NCBI GenBank assembly: GCA_009922685.1
Contig: RFVA01000016.1
Location: 1-45,137, forward strand
Reading direction: 5' to 3'
DNA from: Gammaproteobacteria bacterium
GTDB taxonomy: Bacteria; Pseudomonadota; Gammaproteobacteria; Methylococcales; Methylococcaceae
DNA: 45,137 nucleotides
Below the pieces are notes generated by a model. The model saw nothing but the letters and a program-made list of their open reading frames with translations, was not told where the DNA came from and searched no databases. Positions within the stretch are counted from its first letter, which is position 1; the number at the start of each line of letters is the position of its first letter. The translations under genes and the position numbers were made by a program. This document shows positions 34,039 through 43,754 of the stretch, piece by piece.

Positions 34039-37000
34039 TTACTGATAGTGAAGACGAACCCTTGGGGCATCAAAAAGGGCATGGAGCTCTGAAATCAGAG
34101 GCTCCTCAGGGCGTATGCGCCAATCATCACCTAATTGCACCCGCGACATAGCCCCCTGGGTTCTGACATCGATGAACACCGGGCAGTGGCCGCCGAGATG
34201 GGGCTTTAGGGCTTCCTTGAGAGATTCAACGCGTTTGGGATCGATATCTCCTTCCGGCCACTGAATCAAAAGCCGCCGGGCAAACTGAGCCCTGGCCTCC
34301 CCGATGCTCATCAGGGTTTCTGCGCTTAATCGTAATTGACCCTGGAAGTCATCCCAGCCAAGGTGACCTTCAACCACCAAAAGGGCATCTTTGATGAGAT
34401 GTTCGCGGTTTCTTGCGAGGGCTTCTGAAAAAACCGCGACTTCCATTCGACCGGTCCGGTCATCAAGGGTGAGAAAGGCCATTCTTTTGCCGGTTTTGCT
34501 TTGCCTCGTTCGAAGTTCGACGATAAGGCCTGCCACGATGACCTTGGTTTCTTGGCGACGCCCAAAGGAAGGTTCCTGTGATCCTGATCGGTCGTGCTTT
34601 TCAGCAAGAGGCCCTAAACGATCGGTGATAAAAGCCCTGATATCGTCCTCAAATCGCGTAATCGGGTGCCCGGTCAAGTAAAGACCCAAGGTCATTTTTT
34701 CTTGCGCAAGCCGTTCCTCTTCTGACCAGGGGGGAACCACTTGAGGGGCGCTCTTTAAGGGCGACACGGAGGGTTCTTCATGGAGCCCAAAGAGATCGCC
34801 TTGTCCCGTTTGGGCCATCACTCCATGCTGTTCAGCGGCCTTCAAGGCTTCACTGAGTTGAGTCATGTGATAGGCTCGATTGGGATCAATGCTATCGAGG
34901 GCGCCGGCTCTGATCAGCGCTTCAAGGACCCGCCTATTAGCTTTTCGGGTATCAATTCTCCGACAAAGATCATGGAGATCTTTAAACGGACCCTGCCGCT
35001 TTCTCTCCAAGAGAATCTCGCTGATGGCGTTTTCACCCACCCCTTTAATCGCCCCCAATCCGTACTGAATCGAACGATCTTCAAGCGATGAGAAGCGATA
35101 CACCGAGCGGTTGATGTCGGGTGGATGAAGGTCGATCTTCATTTGGCGGCATTCCTCGATGAAGACCACGACCTTGTCAGTCTTATCCATGTCTGAGGAC
35201 AAGACCGCAGCCATAAAATCGGATGGGAAGTGGGTCTTCAGCCAAGCCGTTTGATAAGAGACGAGGGCGTAGGCGGCGGAATGGGATTTATTGAAGCCGT
35301 AGCCGGCGAACTTTTCCATCAGGTCGAAGATATAGCCTGAGATTTTTTCTTGAATGCCAAGACCTGTGGCGCCTTCGATAAAGATCTCTCGCTGCTTCGC
35401 CATTTCTTCAGGCTTCTTTTTACCCATCGCCCGACGTAAAAGGTCCGCCCCACCGAGGGTATAGCCGGCCATGTCTTGGGCGATCTTCATGACCTGCTCC
35501 TGATAGACGATGACCCCATTGGTCGGCCTTAGGATCGGTTCCAAAATGGGATGAGGAAATTCAGCCTTCTGCTTTCCGTGTTTGACGTTGATATAGTCAT
35601 CGACCATGCCGGATTGAAGGGGACCGGGTCTAAAGAGCGCGACGAGAGCGATGACGTCCTCAAAAGAATCGGGCCTGAGACGTTTGATGAGATCTTTCAT
35701 CCCTCGAGATTCCAGCTGAAAGACCGCCGTGGTTTGACAGCTTCTCAGAAGTTCAAAGGTGGGTTCATCATCCAGCGGGATCAGACTGATATCAACGGGA
35801 GGTTCCCCCTTGATCGCTCGCTCTCGGTTAATGGTTTCAAGCGCCCAGTCAATAATCGTCAGGGTGCGAAGCCCCAAAAAGTCGAATTTCACGAGACCCA
35901 CCGCCTCGACATCATCTTTGTCGAATTGGGTCACAAGATTGGCGCCGCCGGCTTCGCAATAAAGCGGGCTGAAATCGGTCAGATCGGAGGGGGCGATGAC
36001 CACGCCGCCCGCATGTTTTCCAGCGTTTCGGACCAAGCCTTCGAGGGATTGAGCGAGGTCGATGAGTGCGTGCACCTCTTCATCCGCCTCATAGAGCTTT
36101 TTGAGATCCTCGCTTTCTTTGAGCGCCTTATCGAGGGTCATGCCGAGTTCAAAGGGGATGAGTTTTGCGATGCGGTCCACAAATCCATAAGGATGCCCAA
36201 GAACTCGCCCGACATCGCGCACCACGGCCTTAGCCGCCATGCTGCCATAGGTGATAATCTGGGAGACCCGATGGCGGCCATAGGTTCGTGCGACATAATC
36301 GATGACTTCGTCACGTCGCTCCATGCAGAAATCAACGTCAAAGTCGGGCATCGAGACCCGCTCTGGATTCAAGAAGCGTTCAAACAGAAGTTCAAATTCA
36401 ATGGGATCCAGATCGGTGATTTTGAGAGCGTAGGCGACCAGTGATCCTGCTCCGGAGCCTCGGCCTGGACCGACGGGAATGCCTTGCTGCTTCGCCCACT
36501 GGATAAAGTCGGCAACAATGAGAAAGTAGCCTGGAAACCCCATTTGGTTGATGACGTCGATTTCAAGCTCAAGGCGGTCTTGATAGGCGGTCAGCCGCTC
36601 AAGAGGGCTTCCTGCTCCGACCGGTGGGCGGATCTTCATCCGCTCTTGGAGCCCCTCCCTTGAGACCTTTGCAAAATAATGGTGGGTCGTCATCCCCTCT
36701 GGAATCGGGAATTGCGGTAGAAAATTTTCTCCAAGGGTCAGTTTAAGATTGCACCGTTTAGCGATCTCGACACTGTTTTCAAGGGCCTCAGGAAGGTCTT
36801 TAAAAAGCACTTCCATTTGTTCCGGGGTTTTAAGGTACTGTTGGTCGGTATAGTCCTTCGGGCGTCTTGGATCATCAAGCACCCGACCTTGATGGATACA
36901 GACCCTTGCCTCATGCGCCTCAAATTCATCCGGGGTCAAAAAGCGGACATCCTGAGTGGCGACCAGAGGCACCCCAAAGGTCAATGAAAGATGAAGGGCA

Positions 37001-37551
37001 CCTGCAATATAGGTTTCTTCTTGGGATCGCCCCGTGCGTTGGATGTCGAGATAAAAACGGTCACCTAAAAGCCCTTGCCAGTATTGCGTCAGCCGTTCGG
37101 CTTCCTGCAATTTGCCGCTGAGAAGGGCTCTTCCAATCTGACCCTGACGAGCGCCAGAAAGGAGCAGTAGCCCTTCATTTTCCTGCTCCAGCCATTCGGT
37201 CATGATCTGGGGGATGCCCTGATGCTGATTTTCGCGATAGGCTCTCGAGATGAGCCGGGTCAAGGTGGTATATCCTTGATTATTTTGAACCAAGAGGGTT
37301 GCGGTTGTTGGTTGACTAGGATCAAGAGGATTCATGATCATGACATCAGCGCCTGCAATCGGTTTGATACCCGAAGCTTGGGCTGCGCTATAGAACTTCA
37401 CCAGGGCGAAAAGATTGACGTGGTCCGTGACGGCGACGGCCGGTGCCCCCATGGTCGCGGTGGCCTTTGTCAGCGCTTTGACGTCAATGAGGCCATCGAT
37501 CAGTGAATATTCCGTATGGAGCCGGAGATGGACGAAGCGTGGGGTAGCCAT
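34039..37551 (-). CDS. dnaE: DNA polymerase III alpha subunit DnaE
   Basis: 1170-residue replicative polymerase. It starts with a PHP domain (PRFVHLRLHTEYSLIDGLIDV). The polymerase active-site acids lie in SMPDFDVDFCMERRDEVIDY and VGLVKFDFLGLRTL, GPGRGSGAGSLVAYALKITDLDP precedes them, and helix-hairpin and OB-fold regions follow (VIVAGLIVELRTRQSKTGKRMAFLTLDDRTG). ATG 37551 matches the usual start; the frame continues to 37593 without conservation. Length agrees with E. coli (1160). It lies 10 nt after rfbD on the same strand, an unusual place for dnaE, which normally sits with lpxB, rnhB or accA. Confidence 0.97.
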   Translation of the reverse strand: MATPRFVHLRLHTEYSLIDGLIDVKALTKATATMGAPAVAVTDHVNLFALVKFYSAAQASGIKPIAGADVMIMNPLDPSQPTTATLLVQNNQGYTTLTRLISRAYRENQHQGIPQIMTEWLEQENEGLLLLSGARQGQIGRALLSGKLQEAERLTQYWQGLLGDRFYLDIQRTGRSQEETYIAGALHLSLTFGVPLVATQDVRFLTPDEFEAHEARVCIHQGRVLDDPRRPKDYTDQQYLKTPEQMEVLFKDLPEALENSVEIAKRCNLKLTLGENFLPQFPIPEGMTTHHYFAKVSREGLQERMKIRPPVGAGSPLERLTAYQDRLELEIDVINQMGFPGYFLIVADFIQWAKQQGIPVGPGRGSGAGSLVAYALKITDLDPIEFELLFERFLNPERVSMPDFDVDFCMERRDEVIDYVARTYGRHRVSQIITYGSMAAKAVVRDVGRVLGHPYGFVDRIAKLIPFELGMTLDKALKESEDLKKLYEADEEVHALIDLAQSLEGLVRNAGKHAGGVVIAPSDLTDFSPLYCEAGGANLVTQFDKDDVEAVGLVKFDFLGLRTLTIIDWALETINRERAIKGEPPVDISLIPLDDEPTFELLRSCQTTAVFQLESRGMKDLIKRLRPDSFEDVIALVALFRPGPLQSGMVDDYINVKHGKQKAEFPHPILEPILRPTNGVIVYQEQVMKIAQDMAGYTLGGADLLRRAMGKKKPEEMAKQREIFIEGATGLGIQEKISGYIFDLMEKFAGYGFNKSHSAAYALVSYQTAWLKTHFPSDFMAAVLSSDMDKTDKVVVFIEECRQMKIDLHPPDINRSVYRFSSLEDRSIQYGLGAIKGVGENAISEILLERKRQGPFKDLHDLCRRIDTRKANRRVLEALIRAGALDSIDPNRAYHMTQLSEALKAAEQHGVMAQTGQGDLFGLHEEPSVSPLKSAPQVVPPWSEEERLAQEKMTLGLYLTGHPITRFEDDIRAFITDRLGPLAEKHDRSGSQEPSFGRRQETKVIVAGLIVELRTRQSKTGKRMAFLTLDDRTGRMEVAVFSEALARNREHLIKDALLVVEGHLGWDDFQGQLRLSAETLMSIGEARAQFARRLLIQWPEGDIDPKRVESLKEALKPHLGGHCPVFIDVRTQGAMSRVQLGDDWRIRPEEPLISELHALFDAPRVRLHYQ

Positions 37552-37561
37552 CGGTCTTGTC

Positions 37562-38464
37562 TTAATCTCCCATCGCCGTGAGACACAGATCAAGGCCCTT
37601 ATCCCAAGTGGGCAGGGCGATGCCGAATGCTGCCCTCAATTTCTGAGTTCCAAGGACCGCATGAGCGGGTCGCCTGGCCGCCGTTGGATATTGTGCGGTG
37701 GTAATGGCGCTTAAAGTGGCGCACGCCTCGGGTAGATATCCTCTTTCAATCCCAAGCTTACGGATGGCTTCTGCAAAGCCGTACCAAGTGGTCTCACCGC
37801 CAGCGGTCAAATGATAGGTTCCTTGGCGATGGCCCAATTGAAGGCGGCCTTCATGGATGCATTGCGAGAGGGCGAGGGTGGTCGCTTCTGCGATCAGGCG
37901 GCACCAGGTCGGGGCGCCCCTCTGGTCATCCACGATCGATAGAACCTCCCTTTCCTTCATGAGCCGCAGCATGGTCAGGAGAAAGTTTTGACCTCGCCTG
38001 CCATAGACCCAGGCGGTCCTAAAAATAAGATGAGGAATCCCGGCATCTCTTAAGGCGATTTCACCCTGAAGCTTACTGTGGCCATAGACACTTAGAGGTC
38101 CGGTGGGATCGTCTTCGAGATAGGCGTGACTTGATTGGCCATCAAACACGTAGTCGGTTGAATAGTGGACGATGGGGATTTTGAGCCCCTTAGCCTCTTG
38201 CGCCAGCTGCGCGACGGCCTCGGCATTGATGCGATAGGCGAGATCCTGCTGGGATTCCGCGTTGTCGACGGCGGTATAGGCCGCGGCATTGACGATGAGG
38301 TCTGGTTTGAGGGCGCGAACGATGGCGCTGACGCCTTTGGGGTCCAGAAGGTCAAGGGGGATGTGGCTCTGGCGTCCAAGTGCAGTCACTGAGCCAAGAC
38401 ATGCGAGCGTCCTCTCCAGTTCGAAGGCGAGCTGCCCTTCCTGGCCAATGAGGAGAATCTCCAT
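37562..38464 (-). CDS. rfbD: dTDP-4-dehydrorhamnose reductase RfbD
   Basis: 300-residue last enzyme of dTDP-L-rhamnose synthesis. It begins MEILLIGQEGQLAFELERTL, a Rossmann start with GxxGxL. The catalytic YxxxK is in LSVYGHSKLQGE; further signatures are IVNAAAYTAVDNAE and YSTDYVFDGQ. ATG 38464 is preferred; a GTG at 38470 overlapping the rfbC stop (GTGA) is an equally coupled alternative. It is the last rfb gene, followed by dnaE. Confidence 0.93.
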   Translation of the reverse strand: MEILLIGQEGQLAFELERTLACLGSVTALGRQSHIPLDLLDPKGVSAIVRALKPDLIVNAAAYTAVDNAESQQDLAYRINAEAVAQLAQEAKGLKIPIVHYSTDYVFDGQSSHAYLEDDPTGPLSVYGHSKLQGEIALRDAGIPHLIFRTAWVYGRRGQNFLLTMLRLMKEREVLSIVDDQRGAPTWCRLIAEATTLALSQCIHEGRLQLGHRQGTYHLTAGGETTWYGFAEAIRKLGIERGYLPEACATLSAITTAQYPTAARRPAHAVLGTQKLRAAFGIALPTWDKGLDLCLTAMGD

Positions 38465-38466
38465 CG

Positions 38467-39018
38467 TCACCAAAGGCCGAGCGATGAGGGGGAAAAGGCA
38501 TGGAGGGGCTGTCCTTCAAGGTCCTTAGAAGACAGCTCAGGGTCCTTGATCGGCCAGGCGATATCGAGGTCCGGATCATTCCACTGGATACAGTGTTCAG
38601 AGTCTGGATGATAGAAATCGGTGCACTTGTAAGCGAATAAGGCCATGTCGCTGGTCACGCAAAAACCATGCGCAAATCCTTCTGGAACAAAGAGCTGGTG
38701 ATGGTTTTCGCTGGAGAGAGTGGCGCCATACCATTGACCAAACGTTGGAGAATCGCTCCGAACATCGACGGCCACATCAAAGACTTCCCCTTGAAGGACG
38801 TAAACCAGCTTCCCTTGAGGTCTCGGGTTTTGAAAATGAAGCCCCCTCAGAATCCCTTTCCGGGACCAGGAGAGGTTGTCTTGGACAAAATGACGATCAA
38901 GGCCTTCTTCGGTGTAGCGTCTAAGATTCCAGGTTTCCTGAAAAAAGCCTCGGCGATCGCCAAAGACATCCGGTTTGATCAGGAGTAGTCCTGAAAGAGG
39001 GGTTGTTTCAATGATCAA
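38467..39018 (-). CDS. rfbC: dTDP-4-dehydrorhamnose 3,5-epimerase RfbC
   Basis: 183-residue cupin epimerase of dTDP-rhamnose synthesis. The start is [14 protein letters not shown], catalytic His is in [11 protein letters not shown], then [20 protein letters not shown], and [11 protein letters not shown] with the active-site Tyr region ([11 protein letters not shown]). ATG overlaps the rfbA stop (ATGA), and its own stop overlaps or abuts rfbD, so rfbA-rfbC-rfbD are translationally coupled. Confidence 0.95.
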   Translation of the reverse strand: MIIETTPLSGLLLIKPDVFGDRRGFFQETWNLRRYTEEGLDRHFVQDNLSWSRKGILRGLHFQNPRPQGKLVYVLQGEVFDVAVDVRSDSPTFGQWYGATLSSENHHQLFVPEGFAHGFCVTSDMALFAYKCTDFYHPDSEHCIQWNDPDLDIAWPIKDPELSSKDLEGQPLHAFSPSSLGLW

Positions 39019-39902
39019 TGGGGCCGCCCCATGACCAGAAGTCTTAGAAGATAGGCGCCGTAATGACTCTTTTTGAGGGGTTCGGCTTGAGCGGCCAATT
39101 GTTCAGAGGAGATCCAGCCTTGACTCCAGGCAATTTCCTCAGGGCAACTGATCTTAAGGCCTTGTCTCTCTTCAATGGTCTGAATGAAGTTTGAGGCCTG
39201 CAAGAGAGAATCGTGAGTGCCGGTATCCAGCCAGGCGATACCGCGTCCCAGCTTTTCGACTCGGAGTTGATCCTTTTGAAGATAGAGCTTATTGATATCG
39301 GTGATTTCAAGTTCGCCACGGATGCCTGGTTTTAGGTCTCGTGCCATATCGATGACCTGGTTGTCATAAAAATAAAGGCCCGTGACCGCATAGTTGGATT
39401 TGGGTTCTTTGGGTTTTTCAACGAGCCCGATGACGCGGCCTTCGGCATCAAACTCTGCAACCCCGTAGCGTTCTGGATCATGGACCCAGTAGCCGAAGAC
39501 CGTCGCGCCTTCCGTTCTCAAGGCGGCCTGTTTAAGGTTTTCCGGCAGGCCGTGGCCATAGAAAATATTGTCACCCAAGATCAGGCAGGAGGGGTCTCCA
39601 CCGATAAAATCCCGCCCGATCACAAACGCTTGAGCCAGGCCTTCGGGTTTCGGTTGTTGGGCATAGTGGAGTGACATCCCCCACTGGCTGCCATCACCTA
39701 ATAGACGCTCAAACATCGGCGCTTCATGGGGTGTGGTGATGATCAGCACCTCCCGAATTCCAGCCAACATGAGGACCGAGAGGGGGTAATAGATCATCGG
39801 CTTGTCATAGATCGGCAGCAACTGTTTGCTGGTCACATGGGTCAAGGGATGTAGCCTTGTTCCAGATCCTCCCGCGAGGATGATGCCTTTGGTTTTTTGC
39901 AT
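39015..39902 (-). CDS. rfbA: Glucose-1-phosphate thymidylyltransferase RfbA
   Basis: 295-residue enzyme making dTDP-glucose from glucose-1-phosphate and dTTP. The nucleotide-binding start is [16 protein letters not shown], then [34 protein letters not shown] and GVAEFD, with [15 protein letters not shown] near the C-terminus. Length and motifs are typical. It lies 42 nt after rfbB. Confidence 0.96.
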   Translation of the reverse strand: MQKTKGIILAGGSGTRLHPLTHVTSKQLLPIYDKPMIYYPLSVLMLAGIREVLIITTPHEAPMFERLLGDGSQWGMSLHYAQQPKPEGLAQAFVIGRDFIGGDPSCLILGDNIFYGHGLPENLKQAALRTEGATVFGYWVHDPERYGVAEFDAEGRVIGLVEKPKEPKSNYAVTGLYFYDNQVIDMARDLKPGIRGELEITDINKLYLQKDQLRVEKLGRGIAWLDTGTHDSLLQASNFIQTIEERQGLKISCPEEIAWSQGWISSEQLAAQAEPLKKSHYGAYLLRLLVMGRPH

Positions 39903-39944
39903 AAAGCGCTTCGATCGCCGATATAAGTTTAAGTCACTAATTTT

Positions 39945-41027
39945 TTAGAGCGGGTCCCCATCGCTGCCCAGCCTTTCGCCTCGGTAGCTGCCATCCATCA
40001 CCCGTTGGCACCAGACTTGGTTTTCAAGGTACCAAGTGACGGTTTTCCGAAGGCCCGTTTCAAAGGTCTCCTGAGGCCTGAAGCCCAGTTCCGTTTTGAT
40101 TTTGGTGGCATCAATGGCATAGCGAAGATCATGGCCTGGACGATCGCTGACATAAGTGATCAGGCTTCGGTGAGGCTGATGGGCGGCATTGGGGCGGAGC
40201 TCATCGAGGAGGTCACATAGGGTGTGAACCACTTCAAGGTTGGTTTTTTCATTGTTGCCGCCGATGTTGTAGACCTCCCCAGGGGTTCCGGCTTCAAGCA
40301 CGTGCTCAATGGCCTTGCAATGGTCTTCCACATAGAGCCAATCGCGAACGTTAAGACCATTGCCATAAATCGGCAGGGGTTTTCCAGCGAGGGCATTATG
40401 AATGATCAGTGGGATCAGCTTTTCAGGGAATTGGAAGGGTCCGTAGTTATTGGAGCAGTTCGTCGTTAAGACCGGTAAACCATAGGTATGGAAATAGGCC
40501 CTAACGAGATGGTCTGAACTGGCTTTAGACGCAGAGTAGGGCGAATTGGGCTGATAGGCGGTCGTTTCGGTAAATTGTCCAGTCTCCCCGAGGCTCCCAT
40601 AGACCTCATCGGTGGACACGTGGAGGAAACGAAATTCTTTTTGCTGGGCTTCATCAAGGCCGCGCCAGTACTTCCGGGCCGACTCAAGAAGATAAAAAGT
40701 GCCAAGGACGTTAGTCTGAATGAAGGCCTCAGGCGAATCGATGGAGCGATCGACGTGGCTTTCGGCGGCAAAATTGATGATGGCCGAGGGCTGGTGGCGG
40801 TTCAGAAGGTAATCCACTAGGGCGCTATCACCGATCGATCCTAAGACAAATTCAAGCTTCGGATCATCTTCGACGGCATCAAGGGTATCGAGATTGCCCG
40901 CGTAGGTGAGGGCGTCGAGATTGATGACGTGGACGCCCCCTTGGGTGATCTGACGGATCACGAAGTTACCACCAATGAAGCCGGCTCCGCCGGTCACCAA
41001 AATGGTTTTATGGTTGTGGTTCAGCAC
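39945..41027 (-). CDS. rfbB: dTDP-glucose 4,6-dehydratase RfbB
   Basis: 360-residue short-chain dehydrogenase-type enzyme. The NAD site is [15 protein letters not shown], with [17 protein letters not shown], the catalytic [13 protein letters not shown] and the YxxxK motif [16 protein letters not shown]. It is the first gene of rfbB-A-C-D on the minus strand. The 105 nt upstream separate it from the ABC permease gene and hold only a weak promoter-like TAGAAT. dTDP-rhamnose feeds O-antigen or exopolysaccharide. Confidence 0.96.
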   Translation of the reverse strand: MLNHNHKTILVTGGAGFIGGNFVIRQITQGGVHVINLDALTYAGNLDTLDAVEDDPKLEFVLGSIGDSALVDYLLNRHQPSAIINFAAESHVDRSIDSPEAFIQTNVLGTFYLLESARKYWRGLDEAQQKEFRFLHVSTDEVYGSLGETGQFTETTAYQPNSPYSASKASSDHLVRAYFHTYGLPVLTTNCSNNYGPFQFPEKLIPLIIHNALAGKPLPIYGNGLNVRDWLYVEDHCKAIEHVLEAGTPGEVYNIGGNNEKTNLEVVHTLCDLLDELRPNAAHQPHRSLITYVSDRPGHDLRYAIDATKIKTELGFRPQETFETGLRKTVTWYLENQVWCQRVMDGSYRGERLGSDGDPL

Positions 41028-41132
41028 CGAATGAATCTCCCAAGGCCTATCTTTTATCAGGGGGCCATTCTACCCGACATTCTAGTATGGGGAGCTTTGC
41101 ACTTAGTCGAGAATACGCCTTCGGTCTCACCT

Positions 41133-41927
41133 TTAGGAACGACGGCTCATCATGCCTTTCGATGGGTTATAGCCCCAAATGGCCATCCCTAAAAAAAAGA
41201 GAAGACTGAACAGGGTGATCAGCGCCGCTTGGAGGTTGAATTGCCCATAAAGGGCAAAACGGATCAGCTCTACCGCGGCGGTGAAGGGGTTGTAGCCCGC
41301 AAGGAGAGCGAGTGTTGGGTTTGACTCCTTTATTCGCCAGAGAGGATAAAGGGCGCTCGACAAGAAAAACATCGGGAAGATCACGAAATTCATCACCCCG
41401 GCAAAGTTTTCTAATTGCTTAATAAAGGACGACAGCAACAGCCCCAGGGCGCCCAACATGAGTCCTGAGAGGATGAGGGCCGGCAGGACGGTGAGGAAAC
41501 CGAGGGCAGGTATTTCGATGCCGTAGGCGGCGGCGATCAGGAGAAACACGATGGCCTGAATCACTGAGATGAGAACGCCTGCTAACAGTTTGCTGGTCAG
41601 AAGAAAGCTTCGTGGCAAGGGGCTGACCAGTAGGGTTTTCATGCTGCCCATTTCGCGATCATAGACCATCGATAGGGAGCTTTGCATTCCGTTGAATAAT
41701 TGCACCATCCCTAAAAGCCCGGGGGTAATGTAAACCTCATAAAGAACGTAGGTTTCATAGGGAGGGATGATGGCGACCCCAAGGGTGGATCTAAAGCCGG
41801 CGGCGAAAATAAAGAGCCACAGGAGCGGGCGAACCAAGGCTGAAATAAAACGCTCGCGCTGATGCACGAAGCGGAGGCATTCACGGCTCATGATGCCGAT
41901 CAAAGCCCTCAGTGCATGCATCATCAT
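41133..41927 (-). CDS. ABC-2 type permease, PQQ-alcohol-oxidation-associated exporter
   Basis: 264-residue ABC-2 permease with about six membrane segments. The N-terminal soluble start is LRALIGIMSRECLRFVHQRE, then PLLWLFIFAAGF, DREMGSMKTLLVSPLPRSFLLTSKLLAGV (the conserved coupling region), MNFVIFPMFFLSSALYPLWRIKE and NPFTAAVELIRFALYGQ. It overlaps the ATPase gene by 4 nt. With the preceding ATPase and beta-propeller it matches the three-gene transport cassette repeatedly found with PQQ-dependent alcohol dehydrogenases. Substrate and direction are unknown; export is inferred from the ABC-2 type. Confidence 0.85.
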   Translation of the reverse strand: MMMHALRALIGIMSRECLRFVHQRERFISALVRPLLWLFIFAAGFRSTLGVAIIPPYETYVLYEVYITPGLLGMVQLFNGMQSSLSMVYDREMGSMKTLLVSPLPRSFLLTSKLLAGVLISVIQAIVFLLIAAAYGIEIPALGFLTVLPALILSGLMLGALGLLLSSFIKQLENFAGVMNFVIFPMFFLSSALYPLWRIKESNPTLALLAGYNPFTAAVELIRFALYGQFNLQAALITLFSLLFFLGMAIWGYNPSKGMMSRRS

Positions 41928-42670
41928 AACGCGCGCTCCTGGCGTCCAGTCAGTTGGGCAAAGGCCGCTTCGATGGTTTCGTGGCCGGTTTGATCGAGGA
42001 CGTCATTCACCTCGCCTGTGGCCTTCAATTGGCCCTGGTGGAGAATAATGAGATGATCCTTGGGGGCGATTTCATCGATGAGATGGGTGGCCCAGAGAAC
42101 CGCCAGCTGTCGCTCTCGGCAAAGGCTATGGATATGATCGACCAGCGCTTTTCGGCTGGGAACATCAAGGCCTACGGTCGGTTCATCCAGGAGCAGTAGC
42201 CTTGGTCGGTGGAGTAAGGCTCTTGCAATCTCCACCCGTCTTCGGTGGCCACCGTTCAGTTGTCGTGTCTTTTCTTGCGCCCGCTCGAGCATCCCAAAAC
42301 GGGTCAGTTCCTCTTCGATTCGATGCTCGGCCTCCCGGCGTTTAATGCCGTGCAGTGCCGCGTGATAAAGGAGGTTTTGGCGAACGCTAAGATCAAGATC
42401 CAGCGTTGATTGCTGGAACACCACCCCCAGAGCCTTTAGGGCCTTGAGTGGTTTTAGCCGGATATCCTGTCCATCGATGGTGATGGACCCTGACGGGGCA
42501 TCGTAGAGATGAGTGATCAGCGAAAAGAGGGTCGATTTGCCCGCGCCGTTGGGTCCCAGAAGGATGGCGCATTGACCTTCCTTGACAGTGAATGAAACCC
42601 GATCCAACGCCTTTTTGGGGCCGTAGGTATAGCTGATCTTATCAATGCTGAGAATGGCGCGATGACTCAT
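41924..42670 (-). CDS. ABC ATPase, PQQ-dependent alcohol dehydrogenase system type
   Basis: 248-residue ATPase. Walker A GPNGAGKST (about 36-44), Q-loop GVVFQQS, a divergent signature LNGGHRRRVEIARALL in place of LSGGQ, Walker B LLLLDEPTVGLD and H-loop ATHLIDE. The altered signature and the gene order fit the ATP-binding subunit described for PQQ-dependent alcohol dehydrogenase systems. It overlaps the propeller gene upstream and the permease gene downstream by 4 nt each, so the three products are probably made in fixed ratio. Confidence 0.85.
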   Translation of the reverse strand: MSHRAILSIDKISYTYGPKKALDRVSFTVKEGQCAILLGPNGAGKSTLFSLITHLYDAPSGSITIDGQDIRLKPLKALKALGVVFQQSTLDLDLSVRQNLLYHAALHGIKRREAEHRIEEELTRFGMLERAQEKTRQLNGGHRRRVEIARALLHRPRLLLLDEPTVGLDVPSRKALVDHIHSLCRERQLAVLWATHLIDEIAPKDHLIILHQGQLKATGEVNDVLDQTGHETIEAAFAQLTGRQERAL

Positions 42671-43632
42671 GGTGCGATGGCAATGCCCCAGGGGGATTGG
42701 CCAACGGCAACCGACTTGGTGACCTTGCGTTTTTCAAGATCAATGATCGAGATGTCGTTGCTGATCCCGTTGGTGGTGGATAGAAAACGCTGATCCGGCG
42801 TAAAGGCCAGTTGCCAGACCCTTTGGCCGACCAGAAGATAGTCCAGCACTTGGTAGGTTTTGGCGTCAATGACGGCCACTCGGTTCGAGGGGCCTAAGGC
42901 GACATAGGCACGCTGGCGTTTTTGATCGATCTGGATGCCGACAGGCTGGATTTTTTCCATGGTCACCCCGGGGATCTTAAAATGGATCTTGGTGATCATC
43001 TGGTGGGTGGTGGTATCAAGAACGGTGACCGTTCCCGCCATTTCGGAGCTGACCCACAGTTCCTGATGATCTTCGGTAAAAGCACACGCCCGTGGTCGAG
43101 GGTCCACCAGGGTGTTATCCAAGATCGACAGCGATTTCCGATCGATCCAATGGACCATATTCGTCGTTTCACTGGTACTCGCGATGAGGGCGCCATCGGA
43201 GCTGATGGCGATGCCCTCAGGTTCAATCCCGACCGGGATGGATTTTACCTTTTTGAAGGTTTTAAGATCGATTACCGTGATTTGGTTATCGTTTTCATTG
43301 GAAGCGATCAGCCATTCGCCGAGAGGATCAACCACAAAGGTCTCGGGGTCCTTGCCGGAAGCAAGCTGGCCCTTGACCTGATGGGTCTTGGCATCAAAGA
43401 CCTTGATGACATCGTCATCAGACACCGCCACAAAGAGCGATTGATGATCAGGACTTAAAGCGATGCCGCGGGGCCTTTGTCCGACCTTGAAGGTGCCCTC
43501 GAGTTTTCCTTCGGGCAGTTGGACCATGGCGACGGCGTGATCTTTTTCAAGGCTCACAAAGGCCGTTTCGGCCAGCGCCGCTCTCTGCTCACTCGCGATG
43601 AGGATCACCATGGATATGACACGAACGTTCAT
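42667..43632 (-). CDS. Exported YVTN beta-propeller, PQQ-catabolism-associated
   Basis: 321 residues with a signal peptide (MNVRVISMVILIASEQRAALA). About seven YVTN-type blades of around 42 residues follow, each built on a pattern such as GQRPRGIALSPDHQSLFVAVSDDD or GIEPEGIAISSDGALIASTSE, with the VIDxKTxQV connector repeated. This is the family named PQQ-dependent catabolism-associated beta-propeller. It should be periplasmic and may bring substrate or cofactor to the ABC complex encoded just downstream. ATG 43632 has no strong ribosome site. The promoter and a palindrome lie at 43664-43700. Confidence 0.85.
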   Translation of the reverse strand: MNVRVISMVILIASEQRAALAETAFVSLEKDHAVAMVQLPEGKLEGTFKVGQRPRGIALSPDHQSLFVAVSDDDVIKVFDAKTHQVKGQLASGKDPETFVVDPLGEWLIASNENDNQITVIDLKTFKKVKSIPVGIEPEGIAISSDGALIASTSETTNMVHWIDRKSLSILDNTLVDPRPRACAFTEDHQELWVSSEMAGTVTVLDTTTHQMITKIHFKIPGVTMEKIQPVGIQIDQKRQRAYVALGPSNRVAVIDAKTYQVLDYLLVGQRVWQLAFTPDQRFLSTTNGISNDISIIDLEKRKVTKSVAVGQSPWGIAIAP

Positions 43633-43663
43633 GGGGTCAGCACATTAGAAGGTCGGGAGGTTC

Positions 43664-43700
43664 ATTATCCCGATGATGGGGCCAAAGGCCAAACCTTTGG
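43664..43700 (-). promoter_or_regulatory. Propeller-ABC operon promoter with inverted repeat on -35
   Basis: Minus-strand -35 TTGGCC (43692-43687), 17 nt and -10 GATAAT (43669-43664) put the transcript start about 25 nt before the propeller start codon. A 7-bp inverted repeat, CCAAAGG-N5-CCTTTGG (43682-43700), is centred on the -35 box, a natural place for a repressor or regulator. Boxes and repeat are seen; regulation is inferred. Confidence 0.5.
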
Positions 43701-43729
43701 TGTTGATTGTTGTTGATCACGAAACAAAC

Positions 43730-43754
43730 CACTCAAAACCCGGGGTTTTGAGTG
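43730..43754. promoter_or_regulatory. 25-bp perfect palindrome in divergent control region
   Basis: CACTCAAAACCC, a single central G, then GGGTTTTGAGTG: 12 pairs. It lies between the divergent propeller-ABC operon and rdgC, with its right end overlapping the rdgC -35 box. Neither strand has a proper T-run immediately after it, and both neighbours start rather than end here, so an operator is likelier than a terminator. Confidence 0.6.

Noticed and set aside
35551-36444. Long plus-strand open frame (297 codons) opposite dnaE
   Set aside because: It lies wholly antisense to well-conserved DnaE motifs and its translation has no recognisable domain; it is a shadow frame.
43730-43754. Intrinsic terminator at the 25-bp palindrome
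   Set aside because: Both flanking genes start here and diverge, and neither strand has a T-run of the right length directly after the stem.
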